A model generated the notes under the pieces. The model was not told where the DNA came from and searched no databases. It was given only the letters and a program-made list of their open reading frames with translations. Below are positions 1-8,694 of a stretch of DNA of 64,000 nt, in pieces. The stretch is from Paeniglutamicibacter kerguelensis (GTDB lineage Bacteria > Actinomycetota > Actinomycetes > Actinomycetales > Micrococcaceae). A program made the translations under genes and the position numbers. Where the stretch lies: contig NZ_JAGIOF010000001.1 in assembly GCF_017876535.1 (NCBI RefSeq), forward strand, positions 2,914,001 through 2,978,000, in the 5' to 3' direction. Positions within the stretch are counted from its first letter, which is position 1; each line of letters starts with the position of its first letter.

Positions 1-2
1 TC

Positions 3-527
3 TACTCCCCCGTTTGCCTGGCCATCCTGGATGCCAGCACGTCAAGGCATCGCACCACGCCCTTGTCGATGCTGGCGCAAACGGCGAAGAACCCGATGAT
101 CGTCGGTTCCCTGGCCGGGTTGGCGTGTGCGCTGTTCAACGTGGAATTGCCCCAGCCGCTGGCGGATCCCATCGAGCTCATCGCGGGCGCGTCCATTCCG
201 GCGATGTTGATCGCCTTTGGCATTTCGCTGGTCGGCTCCAAGCCGTTGGAGGCTTCCGGTGGCCGCAAGGCCGACACCATCGTCGCCACGGCACTGAAAT
301 TGGCGTTCCAGCCGGTGGCTGCGTGGGCCTGCGCCCGGTGGCTATTCGGGCTGGACGGCACCGATGTCTTCATCGTCGTGATCATGGCCGCGCTCCCCAC
401 CGCCCAGAACATCTTTGTCACGGCCTCCCGCTACGAGCGCGGGGTCGTCCTGGCTAAGGACACGGTGCTGCTCACCACGATCGTTGCGGTTCCGGCCATG
501 ATGCTGGTTCCGCTGCTGCTCGCCTAG
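3..527 (+). CDS. AEC family (auxin efflux carrier) permease, C-terminal part
   Basis: The reading frame is open from the left window edge, so the start lies outside; about 174 codons remain against roughly 310 in the family. Alternating hydrophobic stretches form about five membrane segments. The run ALPTAQNIFVTASRY near residues 129-143 of the visible part matches the conserved C-terminal repeat of AEC carriers, which export or import small carboxylates or related anions. The substrate cannot be told. A first in-frame ATG at 63 is internal to the family alignment and is probably not the start. Confidence 0.8.
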   Translation, partial: YSPVCLAILDASTSRHRTTPLSMLAQTAKNPMIVGSLAGLACALFNVELPQPLADPIELIAGASIPAMLIAFGISLVGSKPLEASGGRKADTIVATALKLAFQPVAAWACARWLFGLDGTDVFIVVIMAALPTAQNIFVTASRYERGVVLAKDTVLLTTIVAVPAMMLVPLLLA

Positions 528-890
528 CGGCGAAGGACCAATCGTTGGCGTCCCGACCTTGCCTCGGCGGGCTTCGGCCCGCTCCTTTCCGGCTCCGGCT
601 CCGTACGGACCTACAGCCTTCCCTTGGCATGGCTGATTCGGCGAAGATGGTTTCTATGGCGCACGGGAAGGCCCACGCGGTTGCGAACGCGGTCCGTCCC
701 GAGTTTGCAATATTCAGCAGATCAGGCCCACTCAGCAAACATTTTCGACGCACTTCGGAACAAAGCTCTTATGCCGGCCGGGCCTCCGTGTTAGCGTCAC
801 ATCAAGGTTCGCATCGGCAGGCGTTTTGTTCACATGACGCAGCATGCCCTCGATGCGGACATTTTGTTTTCGAAAGGATCGTACCGCCCC
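528..890. other. Gene-free stretch between AEC carrier and ABC operon
   Basis: No convincing gene is present; the open frames here show no family features. It contains the probable terminator of the carrier at its left end and must hold the promoter of the ABC operon at its right end. I could not place a confident -35/-10 pair. Confidence 0.5.
567..588 (+). terminator. Probable terminator of the AEC carrier gene
   Basis: GCGGGC-TTCG-GCCCGC forms a 6-bp stem with a stable tetraloop, followed by TCCTTTCC. It lies 40 bases after the stop codon. The T tract is weak, so this is a moderate call. Confidence 0.4.
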
Positions 891-1721
891 ATGAAACGTC
901 AATTCTTTGCGTTGATGACCACCGCCGTGATCGCCGTGACGCTCACTGCCTGCGGAGGATCCTCCGAACCGTCCCCGTCCTCGGGAGCCGCCGGCGCAAC
1001 GGGAACCGCCAGCGGCCTGACACTGCAGCAGGTCAAGGACGCTGGCGTGCTCAAGATCGGCACCGAGGGCACGTACAAGCCCTTCTCGTTCCATGAGGGT
1101 GGCACCGGTCCGCTGACCGGCTTCGACGTGGAAATCGCAACGGCTGTAGCCGGCAAACTTGGTGTCGAGCCAAAGTTTGAAGAAACCCAATGGGATGGGA
1201 TCTTTGCCGGCCTGGACGCGGGACGCTTCGACGTGATCGCGAACCAGGTATCCATCACCCCTGAACGCAAGGCAAAATACCTCTTCTCCACCCCTTACAC
1301 GGTGAGCACCGGCGTGATCGTCACCAAGGCCGACAACACCGATATTTCTTCCTTCGCCGATCTCAACGGCAAGACCACTGCCCAGTCGCTGACCAGCAAC
1401 TGGTACCAACTGGCCAAGGATTCAGGCGCAAAGGTCGAAGCCGTCGAGGGCTGGGCCCAGGCTGTCACGCTGCTCAAGCAGGGAAGGGTGGATGCGACCA
1501 TCAATGACAAGCTGACCTACCTGGATTCGCAGAAGACGAAGAACGATCCAAGCATCAAGATTGCCGCCGAAACCACCGACAAATCCGAAAGTGCCATCAC
1601 CTTCCGCAAGGGCAGCGAAGACCTGGTCAAGGCCGTGGACGGCGCCTTGGCAGAGCTGCAGGCTGACGGGACCTTGGCAAAGATCTCCGACAAATACTTC
1701 GGGGCCGACGTCACCAAGTAG
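891..1721 (+). CDS. Amino acid ABC transporter substrate-binding lipoprotein
   Basis: A 276-residue periplasmic-type binding protein of family 3 (polar amino acids; cystine-like). It has a short basic start (MKRQFF), a hydrophobic segment and a lipobox ending LTAC at about residues 18-21, so it should be lipid-anchored outside the membrane. The SBP_bac_3 signature GFDVEIATAVAGKLG and a following W-DGIFAGLDAGRFD block are clear. I chose ATG 891 over an upstream in-frame ATG at 834 because it has an AAAGGA site 12 bases upstream and gives a proper signal peptide. Permease and ATPase follow in the same direction. The exact ligand is inferred only at the level of polar or sulfur amino acids. Confidence 0.88.
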   Translation: MKRQFFALMTTAVIAVTLTACGGSSEPSPSSGAAGATGTASGLTLQQVKDAGVLKIGTEGTYKPFSFHEGGTGPLTGFDVEIATAVAGKLGVEPKFEETQWDGIFAGLDAGRFDVIANQVSITPERKAKYLFSTPYTVSTGVIVTKADNTDISSFADLNGKTTAQSLTSNWYQLAKDSGAKVEAVEGWAQAVTLLKQGRVDATINDKLTYLDSQKTKNDPSIKIAAETTDKSESAITFRKGSEDLVKAVDGALAELQADGTLAKISDKYFGADVTK

Positions 1722-1786
1722 GTTTGATCGTTGCTGTCGCACAAGTTGCCGCAAGTGGTTTTCCGACTAGCTAGGGAGAACGGTCA

Positions 1787-2452
1787 ATGAACGTCGATTG
1801 GAACTTGTTCCTCGATTCGCTCTGGCCCATCGTGCAGGGCGGTCTCACGGGCACCATTCCGCTGACCTTGGCCAGCTTTGCCATCGGGTTGGTCATTGCG
1901 CTGATCATGGCCCTGATGCGTTTGAGCGGCAACCGTTTGGTTTCATTCATTGCGCGGGCATACATTTCGGTGATCCGTGGAACCCCGCTGCTTGTCCAGC
2001 TGTTTGTGATCTTCTACGGCTTGCCGTCCGTCGGGCTCACCATTGATCCCTGGCCCAGCGCCATCATCGCGTTTTCCCTCAACGTGGGAGGATACGCTGC
2101 CGAAGTCATTCGTGCAGCGATCCTCTCCGTTCCGCGCGGCCAGTGGGAGGCCGGGTACACCATCGGCATGTCCCGGGCCACGACATTGCGGCGCCTGATC
2201 CTGCCGCAGGCCGCACGCGTTGCGGTCCCGCCTTTGTCCAACACCTTTATTTCCTTACTCAAGGACACCTCGCTGGCTTCGCTGATCCTGGTGACCGAGC
2301 TCTTCCGCAAGGCCCAGGAAATTGCGGCATTCAGCCAGGAATTCATGCTGCTGTACCTAGAAGCCGCGCTGGTCTACTGGGTGTTCTGCCTGGTGCTTTC
2401 CACCGGCCAATCGCGTTTGGAAGGAAGGCTCGATCGCTATGTCGCACATTAG
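1787..2452 (+). CDS. Amino acid ABC transporter permease (HisM/TcyB type)
   Basis: This 221-residue integral membrane protein of the His/Glu/Gln/Arg permease class carries a TM helix near residues 15-40, the typical RGTPLLVQLF motif at about 64-73, and an EAA loop (EAGYTIGMS-RATTLRRLILPQA) near 116-140 that contacts the ATPase. Length matches the family. It is the membrane channel of the importer made with the genes on either side. Its stop codon lies inside the start of the ATPase gene, a 14-base overlap that implies translational coupling. A good AGGGAGAA site precedes the ATG. Confidence 0.92.
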   Translation: MNVDWNLFLDSLWPIVQGGLTGTIPLTLASFAIGLVIALIMALMRLSGNRLVSFIARAYISVIRGTPLLVQLFVIFYGLPSVGLTIDPWPSAIIAFSLNVGGYAAEVIRAAILSVPRGQWEAGYTIGMSRATTLRRLILPQAARVAVPPLSNTFISLLKDTSLASLILVTELFRKAQEIAAFSQEFMLLYLEAALVYWVFCLVLSTGQSRLEGRLDRYVAH

Positions 2453-3221
2453 ACCCCCGGCGGACGCCCCCGTGATGCTGCGTGCCGACGGCCTGCAGAA
2501 GACCTTCGGATCGAACCAGGTCCTCAAGTCCATCGACCTTGCGGTGCGAAAGGGCGAGGTGCTGGCACTGATCGGCCCTTCCGGGTCCGGCAAGACCACG
2601 GTGTTGCGGTGCCTGAACGGGCTGGAAATCCCTGATGCGGGTGCCGTGGCCTTCGACGGAGGCCCGGCGGTCACGTTTGATTCCACGACCACGCAGAAGA
2701 AGGCACAGGTGCTGCGCACGCGCAGTGCCATGGTGTTCCAGAACTACAACCTTTTCCCGCACAAGACGGTGTTGGAGAACATCATCGAGGGCCCGGTACA
2801 GGTCCAGAAACGCAAACGTGCCGAGGCGGTTGCCGAGGCAACGCAACTACTGGCGCGCGTGGGACTGGCCGACAAGCACAACCAGTATCCGCACCAACTT
2901 TCCGGCGGACAGCAGCAACGCGTCGGCATTGTCAGGGCCCTGGCGCTGAAGCCTTCGCTGTTGCTCTTTGACGAGCCGACCTCGGCGCTGGATCCCGAAC
3001 TGGTCGGCGATGTCCTGAAGGTCATCAAGGAGCTGGCCGACGAAGGCTGGACCATGGTGCTGGTGACCCACGAGTTGGCGTTTGCCCGCGAGGTGGCCGA
3101 CGAGGTGGTCTTCATGGACCAGGGTGTGGTGGTCGAGCGCGGACACCCGGACGTGGTCCTGCGCGCCCCGGAGAACGAACGCACCCAGCAATTTGTGCAC
3201 CGCCTGCTCAATCCGTTCTAA
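2439..3221 (+). CDS. Amino acid ABC transporter ATP-binding protein
   Basis: A 260-residue ABC ATPase that powers uptake through the preceding permease. Walker A (GPSGSGKTT) is at about residues 46-54, the Q loop MVFQNYNLFPH near 97-107, the signature LSGGQQQR near 150-157, and Walker B with the D-loop ([12 protein letters not shown]) near 171-182; the switch histidine is in LVTHE. All key residues are present. It ends just before a strong bidirectional terminator, so the operon is a compact binding protein-permease-ATPase set. Confidence 0.93.
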   Translation: MSHIRPPADAPVMLRADGLQKTFGSNQVLKSIDLAVRKGEVLALIGPSGSGKTTVLRCLNGLEIPDAGAVAFDGGPAVTFDSTTTQKKAQVLRTRSAMVFQNYNLFPHKTVLENIIEGPVQVQKRKRAEAVAEATQLLARVGLADKHNQYPHQLSGGQQQRVGIVRALALKPSLLLFDEPTSALDPELVGDVLKVIKELADEGWTMVLVTHELAFAREVADEVVFMDQGVVVERGHPDVVLRAPENERTQQFVHRLLNPF

Positions 3222-3245
3222 GGTGCGTGCGATTGTGACGGGGTA

Positions 3246-3292
3246 TTGAAGGGCCGGGCCGGCTGCATCTCGCAGCCGGCCCGGCCCTTCAA
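3246..3292. terminator. Bidirectional terminator between convergent operons
   Basis: Two perfect 21-base arms (3246-3266 and 3272-3292) surround the loop ATCTC. Each strand reads TTGAA at one end and TTCAA at the other, so short A/T flanks exist on both sides. It sits between two converging ABC operons and can stop both. Confidence 0.85.
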
Positions 3293-3302
3293 GCGGGTGT
3301 CT

Positions 3303-4256
3303 CTAGTCCTTGAGTCCGGGAGGGTTCAGTTCGGATGTGGGAATCGCTTCTTCACCCAATGCCCACTTGTCCAGGATCTGCTTGTAGAGCCCGGATTCGA
3401 TCAGGCCGTTGACGCCTGCCTGCGAGGCCTCGGCCAGGCCGCTGTCCTTCTTCACCGTCACCGCGATGCTTGCGGCATCCGGCCAACCGCCGGGCACCAG
3501 GCCAACAAGCCTTGTTTTTCCGTCGGTGTTGGCCTTGTAAGCGCCGGAGGCATTGGGTCCAAAGGAGGCATCCGCGCGGCCCGAGGTCAGCGCGACGGAT
3601 GCCAGTGCGTCTTCGTCGTAGTACTGGAAGGAGACGGGTTTCAGTCCGGCCTTCTTGTTCTGCGCATCCCATGAGAGCAGGATCTTTTCCTGGTTGGTGC
3701 CCGAACCCACGGTGATCCGCAGACCGGCGACGTCCTTGGGCGCACGGATCTCCTTGATCTTGGAATCGGCCTGGACATAGAAACCAAGCTTGTCCTCGCG
3801 ATAGGTGGCAAAGTCGTACTTCTGCTTACGTGCTTGGGTCACGGTTACGTTGCTGATGACGGCCTCGTACTTCCCCGATTCGAGTCCCAGCGGCCAGTCC
3901 GCCCAGGAAACCGGCACGAGGTCCGCTTCCAATCCCAGCGACTGGGCAAGTGCCACGGCGATGTCTGCCTCGTCGCCGATCACCGTCTTGTTGTCGGTGG
4001 CAAACATGGCAAGTGGCGCGGAACCCGGGGCGATGGCCACGGTGAGCTTTCCGTCTTCCTTGACGCTTGCCGGAACGATCTTGGTTGCGGCGGCGACAGG
4101 CTCGGCCGCCTGGCGGTTTTGTTCCGGGGTCAGGTTGAATCCCTGCTTGGAAACCGTTCCCGCCGTGGCGTTGCTTCCGGGGTCCGAGCAGCCCGTCAGC
4201 AAGAGGCCAAGGGCAGCCGCCCCGACAATCAGTCCTGTGGTCGTTCGCTGGTTCAT
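3303..4256 (-). CDS. ABC transporter substrate-binding lipoprotein (last gene of the LLM operon)
   Basis: A 317-residue family 3 solute-binding protein. Its start shows a signal peptide with lipobox LLTGC at about residues 19-23. The binding fold shows DEADIAVALAQSLGLEADLVPV and ITVGSGTNQEKILLSW. It resembles the other binding protein of this operon (6842-7843) more than the plus-strand one: both share an N-terminal region with PEQNR/PEQDR and the GSGTNQEKILL block. Its ATG overlaps the stop of the upstream monooxygenase gene as ATGA, so the two are translationally coupled. Two binding proteins for one permease suggests related but distinct ligands. Confidence 0.88.
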   Translation of the reverse strand: MNQRTTTGLIVGAAALGLLLTGCSDPGSNATAGTVSKQGFNLTPEQNRQAAEPVAAATKIVPASVKEDGKLTVAIAPGSAPLAMFATDNKTVIGDEADIAVALAQSLGLEADLVPVSWADWPLGLESGKYEAVISNVTVTQARKQKYDFATYREDKLGFYVQADSKIKEIRAPKDVAGLRITVGSGTNQEKILLSWDAQNKKAGLKPVSFQYYDEDALASVALTSGRADASFGPNASGAYKANTDGKTRLVGLVPGGWPDAASIAVTVKKDSGLAEASQAGVNGLIESGLYKQILDKWALGEEAIPTSELNPPGLKD

Positions 4257-5662
4257 ACCGCTACCTCGTATCGGGTGTTGTCCTCATCCGTCACCGCGGG
4301 CGCGACGTCGGTCGGGTCCTCAAGACCCAGGTTTTCGCGCAGGGTGTCCCCCGCGTAGTGGGTGGGATAAACACCACGTTCCTGCAGTTCCGGAACCAAG
4401 TGGTTGACGATATCGTCAAGCCCCGAAGGAATCAGCCACGGGGTGATGTTGAAACCGTCAACGGCGCCGGACTCTGCGTACCGCTCCAGCGTGTCGGCGA
4501 CCCGGGCATAGGAACCCACGAAAGATCCGCCGACGCGCCCGGACTTGCCACGCACGAACTCCAAGATGTTCAGTCCTTGGTCCTTGGCCGATTCGCGCCA
4601 GGAACGGGTCAGTTCGACGGCCTTGGCACCCTGGAACCCGCTGCCTCGGGTCACATCGGATTCGCTGATCTTGGGATCGAAGTCGGGCAACGGCCCCTCC
4701 GGGTCAAGACCCGCCAGGGACTCGCCCCAGAACTGTTCCAGGTAGGCAAGAGCCTGTTGCGGCCCGATCTGCTGCTCGCGAACCCAGCGGTGCTTTTCCT
4801 CCGCCTCCGATTCCGTGGCGGCCAGGATGAACTCGCTTCCTGGCATGATCTTCACTGCCGACGCCGGACGGCCTGCCTTGAGCGTTCGGGCCGTGATGTC
4901 GGCGCGGAACACCTTGGCCGCTTCCAACCCGCCGTGGGCGGAGAAGATGACGTCTGCCTGGCGTGCCGCGAAATCGCGGCCCTCCGCGGAGTCGCCCGCC
5001 TGGAAAAGCACGGGGCGGATTTGCGCGCTGCGTGGCAGGCGCGAGGTATAGCTGATGTTGTAGTGCTTGCCCGTGTGTTCGACGGGCTTCGGGGCGTTTC
5101 CAGCGAACCATGCGCTTTGGGACCCGTTGGCGGCGATGTCCTCGCGTCCCCAGGAATCCCAGATGCGTTTGGCGGTGGCAACGAAGGCCTCGGCGTGCGT
5201 GTAGCGGTCCGCGTGGTCAAGGTAGCCGCCGCGACGGAAGTTCGCACCCGTCCAGGCGTTGTCGGTCGTGACGATGTTCCACGCGGCGCGCCCGCCCGAG
5301 ATCAGGTCCAGGGAGGCGAGCCGGTGGGCCATGTCGGCTGGGTCGTTGTAGGTGGTGTTTTGGGTGGCAACCAGACCAATCCGGTTGGTCACGGCGGCCA
5401 GCGCCGCCAGCAGGGTCTGTGCGTCGGGCCGCCCGGCAACGTCAAGGTCGTGGATCTGTCCGAGATGCTCGCGCAAACGCAGTCCTTCACCCAGGAAAAA
5501 GGCGGAGAATATCCCGCGCTCCGCGGTCTGGATGAGCCTGCGGAAGGATTCGAAGTCCGTTTGAGAGCCCGCCTCCGGGGTTTTCCAGACGGTTCCGGAG
5601 TTGACGCCCTGAAAGAAGACGCCTAGTCGTAGTAGGTTTTTTGGTTGGTTCCGTGTGCTCAT
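4253..5662 (-). CDS. LLM class flavin-dependent monooxygenase (NtaA/SnaA/DszA family)
   Basis: A 469-residue FMNH2-dependent oxygenase of the nitrilotriacetate/dibenzothiophene-sulfone/dimethylsulfone monooxygenase group; it would use reduced flavin from a separate reductase to cleave C-N or C-S bonds. Family markers are LRLGVFFQG near the start, WNIVTTDNAW and the following N-FRRGGYLDHADRY segment, and SPRG-like LLFQAGDS. I chose ATG 5662 (MSTRNQ); the frame stays open further upstream but that part reads like non-coding and overlaps the preceding gene. Placement between two binding proteins suggests the imported compound is its substrate. No reductase gene is visible nearby. Confidence 0.88.
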   Translation of the reverse strand: MSTRNQPKNLLRLGVFFQGVNSGTVWKTPEAGSQTDFESFRRLIQTAERGIFSAFFLGEGLRLREHLGQIHDLDVAGRPDAQTLLAALAAVTNRIGLVATQNTTYNDPADMAHRLASLDLISGGRAAWNIVTTDNAWTGANFRRGGYLDHADRYTHAEAFVATAKRIWDSWGREDIAANGSQSAWFAGNAPKPVEHTGKHYNISYTSRLPRSAQIRPVLFQAGDSAEGRDFAARQADVIFSAHGGLEAAKVFRADITARTLKAGRPASAVKIMPGSEFILAATESEAEEKHRWVREQQIGPQQALAYLEQFWGESLAGLDPEGPLPDFDPKISESDVTRGSGFQGAKAVELTRSWRESAKDQGLNILEFVRGKSGRVGGSFVGSYARVADTLERYAESGAVDGFNITPWLIPSGLDDIVNHLVPELQERGVYPTHYAGDTLRENLGLEDPTDVAPAVTDEDNTRYEVAV

Positions 5663-5709
5663 GATGAAGCCTCCAATGCGTGAAGTGGCGGTGGACGGGG
5701 TGGATGCCG

Positions 5710-6783
5710 TTAGCTGGCTGCGAACCGATTCCGCGCGGCGGGCAGGCCCAGGGTTTCGCGCAGGGTGTTGCCGGTCCGGATCGGCTTCAACGCCCCTGCC
5801 AGACGCAAGGCCGGAAGGACGAGTGCCGCGAATTCCTGCGCATCCTTGCGGAGTTCGGCAGGGTGCAGGCGAACGCCGCCGACATGTCCAAGCAGCTCGA
5901 GCAGATAGTCGGTGAAGTCCGTTGCCGTGCCGGTGAAGCGGGCCCGCGGGGAGTGCCAAGGCTCCCAGCCGTCAAGCGCCTCCACCCGATCCGCGGCCGG
6001 TTCCCCCGCGTGGTCCAGCACAAAATCAAGTTCGGCAATCCGAATCCCGGGGAAGCTGTTGCCTTGTGCGGCGGCAAGCAACCCATCGAGGTCGGGGGCG
6101 CCAATGAGGATTGCGTCGCTGTCCGCATCCAGGGGTTCGGCGGCAAACACCGGGATCTGTCCCTGGATGGGTCGCGGGCTGATGGAGGATCCTTTGACCG
6201 AGAAACGCTTTCCCACGAAGTCGGCATAGTGCACCTTGGACCTGTCTAGGTACCGGCCCGTCGCCACGTCCTTGATCACTGCGCCGTCCTCCCAGCTGTC
6301 CCAGAGCCGGCGGCTTGCCTCCAGCACATCGGCGACCTCACCGGGCAGCTCCCCCGCGGTCACAGCTTCTCTTCCCACCGCCGCACCTTCGGCCGCGGTT
6401 CCGCCCGCCGAAACGATCCATCCGGCACGGCCGGCGGAAACTCCGTCGAGGGCCGAGAGCTGGGTGGAAAGGTGGAACGGTTCGGTGTAGATGGAATCGG
6501 CCACCGGGATCAGTCCGATGCTGTGGGTCAGTGGGCCCAGGAAGGCCGCCCGTTGGATGGCGTCAAGGCGCGCACCGGGGCCGCTGCCCGGGGCCAGGCG
6601 GCTGTCTTCGATGCTGACGGCATGGAATCCTGCTGATTCGGCCGCAAGGACCGCCTTGGCGATCTGTTGTGCGTCAAGCACCGAGTCCGGTGTTTGGTTG
6701 TCCAGTCGCCAGGCGGCGGGGTGCGCGCCTGCTCCGTCCACCTCGAGGACGAGGATTGCGTTGGGTTGGTGTGCCGTGGTCAT
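5710..6783 (-). CDS. LLM class flavin-dependent oxidoreductase, second copy
   Basis: A 357-residue luciferase-like monooxygenase, shorter than its downstream neighbour and only distantly like it. Features include the alternating barrel strand AILVLEVDGAG at the start, AAESAGFHAVSIED, and LSALDGVSAGRAGWIVSAGG where the paralogue has LASLDLISGGRAAWNIVTT. The C-terminal GNTLRETLGLPAA matches GDTLRENLGLEDP in the 469-residue enzyme, so both probably belong to the same broad group. A 47-base gap separates them. It may act on the same or a neighbouring step of one pathway. Confidence 0.85.
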   Translation of the reverse strand: MTTAHQPNAILVLEVDGAGAHPAAWRLDNQTPDSVLDAQQIAKAVLAAESAGFHAVSIEDSRLAPGSGPGARLDAIQRAAFLGPLTHSIGLIPVADSIYTEPFHLSTQLSALDGVSAGRAGWIVSAGGTAAEGAAVGREAVTAGELPGEVADVLEASRRLWDSWEDGAVIKDVATGRYLDRSKVHYADFVGKRFSVKGSSISPRPIQGQIPVFAAEPLDADSDAILIGAPDLDGLLAAAQGNSFPGIRIAELDFVLDHAGEPAADRVEALDGWEPWHSPRARFTGTATDFTDYLLELLGHVGGVRLHPAELRKDAQEFAALVLPALRLAGALKPIRTGNTLRETLGLPAARNRFAAS

Positions 6784-6841
6784 GGTTTGGCTCCTAAGGA
6801 ATTCGTGTGGGCAAATCCGGATCGCGCGGCAATCCGGCTGA

Positions 6842-7843
6842 TTACCTGCTGGTGTAGTTTTCCGCCGTGACTGCCTTGGAAGATTTCACTGCCTCTTCCT
6901 CCAGGCCCCAGCGTTGGAGCACCTTGGCGTAGCTGCCCTCTGCAATGAGCTCGTTGATTGCGGCGGATATGGGTTCGGCGAGTCCGTTGCCGCGTTTGCT
7001 GGTGGCCGCCACGAGGGTTTCGGATGGCCAGCCGGCGTTGATCTTGCCGACTACCTTGGTGTCGTCCCTGGAATTTTCGCGGTAGACGGTGGTGGGGTAC
7101 GGGGCAAGGTTCAGGTCCACGCGGCCCGAGGACAAGGCCAGGACGGTGTCGGCATCCGAGGAGTAGTACTGCAGGTTCGCCGGTTCCTTGCCCTGTGCTT
7201 CCAGTTCCTTGTTCCAGGCCAACAGGATTTTTTCCTGGTTGGTTCCGGCGCCAACCGCAACCTTCTTGCCCGATACGTCGGCGGCATCCTTGACGGTTCC
7301 CTCGAATTTGGTGGTTGCCTCGAACCCCATGTAGGCCGCGCGGTAGGGTGCGAAATCGTATTTCTTGATGCGTTCGGCGTTGATTCCCACGTTGGAGAAG
7401 ACTGCTTCCACTGCCCCTGAGTCCGTCTGCAGGGGCCAGTTCTCCCAGCTTGTGAGCTGCAGGTCCAGTTCAAGGCCCAGTTTGTCGGCGACGAGTTGGG
7501 CGATGTCGGTTTCGGTGCCGATGAGGGTGGTGTTGTCGCTGGCGTGGAAGGTCAGGGGAACCGAGCCGGCGCTGGTGGCCACGGTGAGTTTGCCGTCCTG
7601 GGCCAGGTCCGCAGGAACACTGGCCGCAAGCTTGTCGTCCTTGCTGGAACGGATCCTGTCCTGTTCGGGCGCGGTGTTGTACCGGACACCGGCCGGGGTG
7701 GTTTGATCCGAGTGGTTCTCGGCCGTGCCTGCATTGGCGCTGCCGGTCGGGTCGGCGCAACCCGAAAGGCTGAGGGACAGCACCGTGCCCAGGCCCAGTG
7801 CAAGCAGTGTCCGGTTGGCGTATTGATGGGTAGTGGCTTTCAT
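6842..7843 (-). CDS. ABC transporter substrate-binding lipoprotein, first of two in the operon
   Basis: A 333-residue family 3 binding protein with signal peptide and lipobox SLSGC. I chose the ATG at 7843 (MKATTHQ) because an AAAGGA site lies 9 bases upstream; the ATG at 7852 would sit directly on that site. Typical elements are ETDIAQLVADKLGLELDLQL and VAVGAGTNQEKILLAWN. It follows the ATPase gene by 44 bases and probably delivers ligand to the permease at 8691-9773. The second binding protein (3303-4256) is its closest relative in the window. Confidence 0.88.
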   Translation of the reverse strand: MKATTHQYANRTLLALGLGTVLSLSLSGCADPTGSANAGTAENHSDQTTPAGVRYNTAPEQDRIRSSKDDKLAASVPADLAQDGKLTVATSAGSVPLTFHASDNTTLIGTETDIAQLVADKLGLELDLQLTSWENWPLQTDSGAVEAVFSNVGINAERIKKYDFAPYRAAYMGFEATTKFEGTVKDAADVSGKKVAVGAGTNQEKILLAWNKELEAQGKEPANLQYYSSDADTVLALSSGRVDLNLAPYPTTVYRENSRDDTKVVGKINAGWPSETLVAATSKRGNGLAEPISAAINELIAEGSYAKVLQRWGLEEEAVKSSKAVTAENYTSR

Positions 7844-7887
7844 TTGTGACATTCCTTTGGTGTGCGGGCTTCGATCGAGGCGGGTTT

Positions 7888-8694
7888 TTAGAGGTGGAAG
7901 GCGGGTTCGATGACCTTGGAGAGGAATTCCTTGGTGCGCCGGTGTTGCGGGGAGCCGAAGATTTCAGCAGGTGTCCCCTGTTCAATGACGTGCCCGTCGT
8001 CCATGAACACCACGCGGTCGGCCACATCACGGGCGAAGCCCATTTCGTGGGTGACGATGACCAGCGTGGTTCCGTCCTTGGCGAGTCCCCGAATCACGTC
8101 GAGCACCTCGCCGACCAGCTCGGGGTCAAGCGCGGAGGTGGGTTCGTCAAAGAGCACGACCTTGGGGTTCAGTGCAAGGGCCCTGGCAATGGCGACGCGT
8201 TGCTGTTGCCCGCCGGAAAGCTGGCGGGGATATGCGTCGGCCTTTTCGGCCAGGCCCACCCGCCGCAACAGCTCCAGTGCCTTTTCCGTCACCTCGGCGC
8301 GGTTGCGTCCCTGGGCGTGGATGGGGGCCTCGATGATGTTGTCCAGTGCACTCAGGTGCGGGAAGAGGTTGAAGTTCTGGAATACCATGCCCACGTGGGT
8401 GCGTTGGCGCAACACCTCGTGTTCCCGAAGCTCATGCAGGCGATGGCCACGCACCTTGTAGCCCATGAGTTCGTCATCCACGCGGATGGTTCCCCCATCG
8501 AGCTTTTCCAGGTGGTTGATGGTGCGCAGCAGCGTGGATTTCCCCGAGCCCGAGGGGCCGAGAATGGCCACGACCTCTCCGGGATTGATGGTCAGGTTGA
8601 TGCTCTTGAGCACTTCATGGGGTCCGAAGGATTTGTGGACGTTGCGGATGTCCACAAGCCCGCGGGTGGCGTACGGCGTCGCGGCGGTGCTCAT
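7888..8694 (-). CDS. Amino acid ABC transporter ATP-binding protein
   Basis: A 268-residue ATPase. Walker [10 protein letters not shown] is at about residues 43-51, Q loop [11 protein letters not shown], signature LSGGQQQR, Walker [13 protein letters not shown], and switch histidine in IVTHE. The start (MSTAATP) is set by an ATGA overlap with the stop codon of the permease gene, so coupling is likely. It is the energy subunit for the importer of this operon and could also serve both binding proteins. Confidence 0.93.
   Translation of the reverse strand: MSTAATPYATRGLVDIRNVHKSFGPHEVLKSINLTINPGEVVAILGPSGSGKSTLLRTINHLEKLDGGTIRVDDELMGYKVRGHRLHELREHEVLRQRTHVGMVFQNFNLFPHLSALDNIIEAPIHAQGRNRAEVTEKALELLRRVGLAEKADAYPRQLSGGQQQRVAIARALALNPKVVLFDEPTSALDPELVGEVLDVIRGLAKDGTTLVIVTHEMGFARDVADRVVFMDDGHVIEQGTPAEIFGSPQHRRTKEFLSKVIEPAFHL

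Noticed and set aside
545..1096. Open frame of 183 codons on the plus strand
   Set aside because: It overlaps the well-supported binding protein gene in another frame, is arginine/histidine/proline-rich without domains, and has no ribosome site.
4253..5959. Longer version of the LLM monooxygenase starting at 5959
   Set aside because: The extra 99 residues are arginine/proline-rich nonsense and overlap the 3' end of the preceding gene; ATG 5662 starts the conserved domain.
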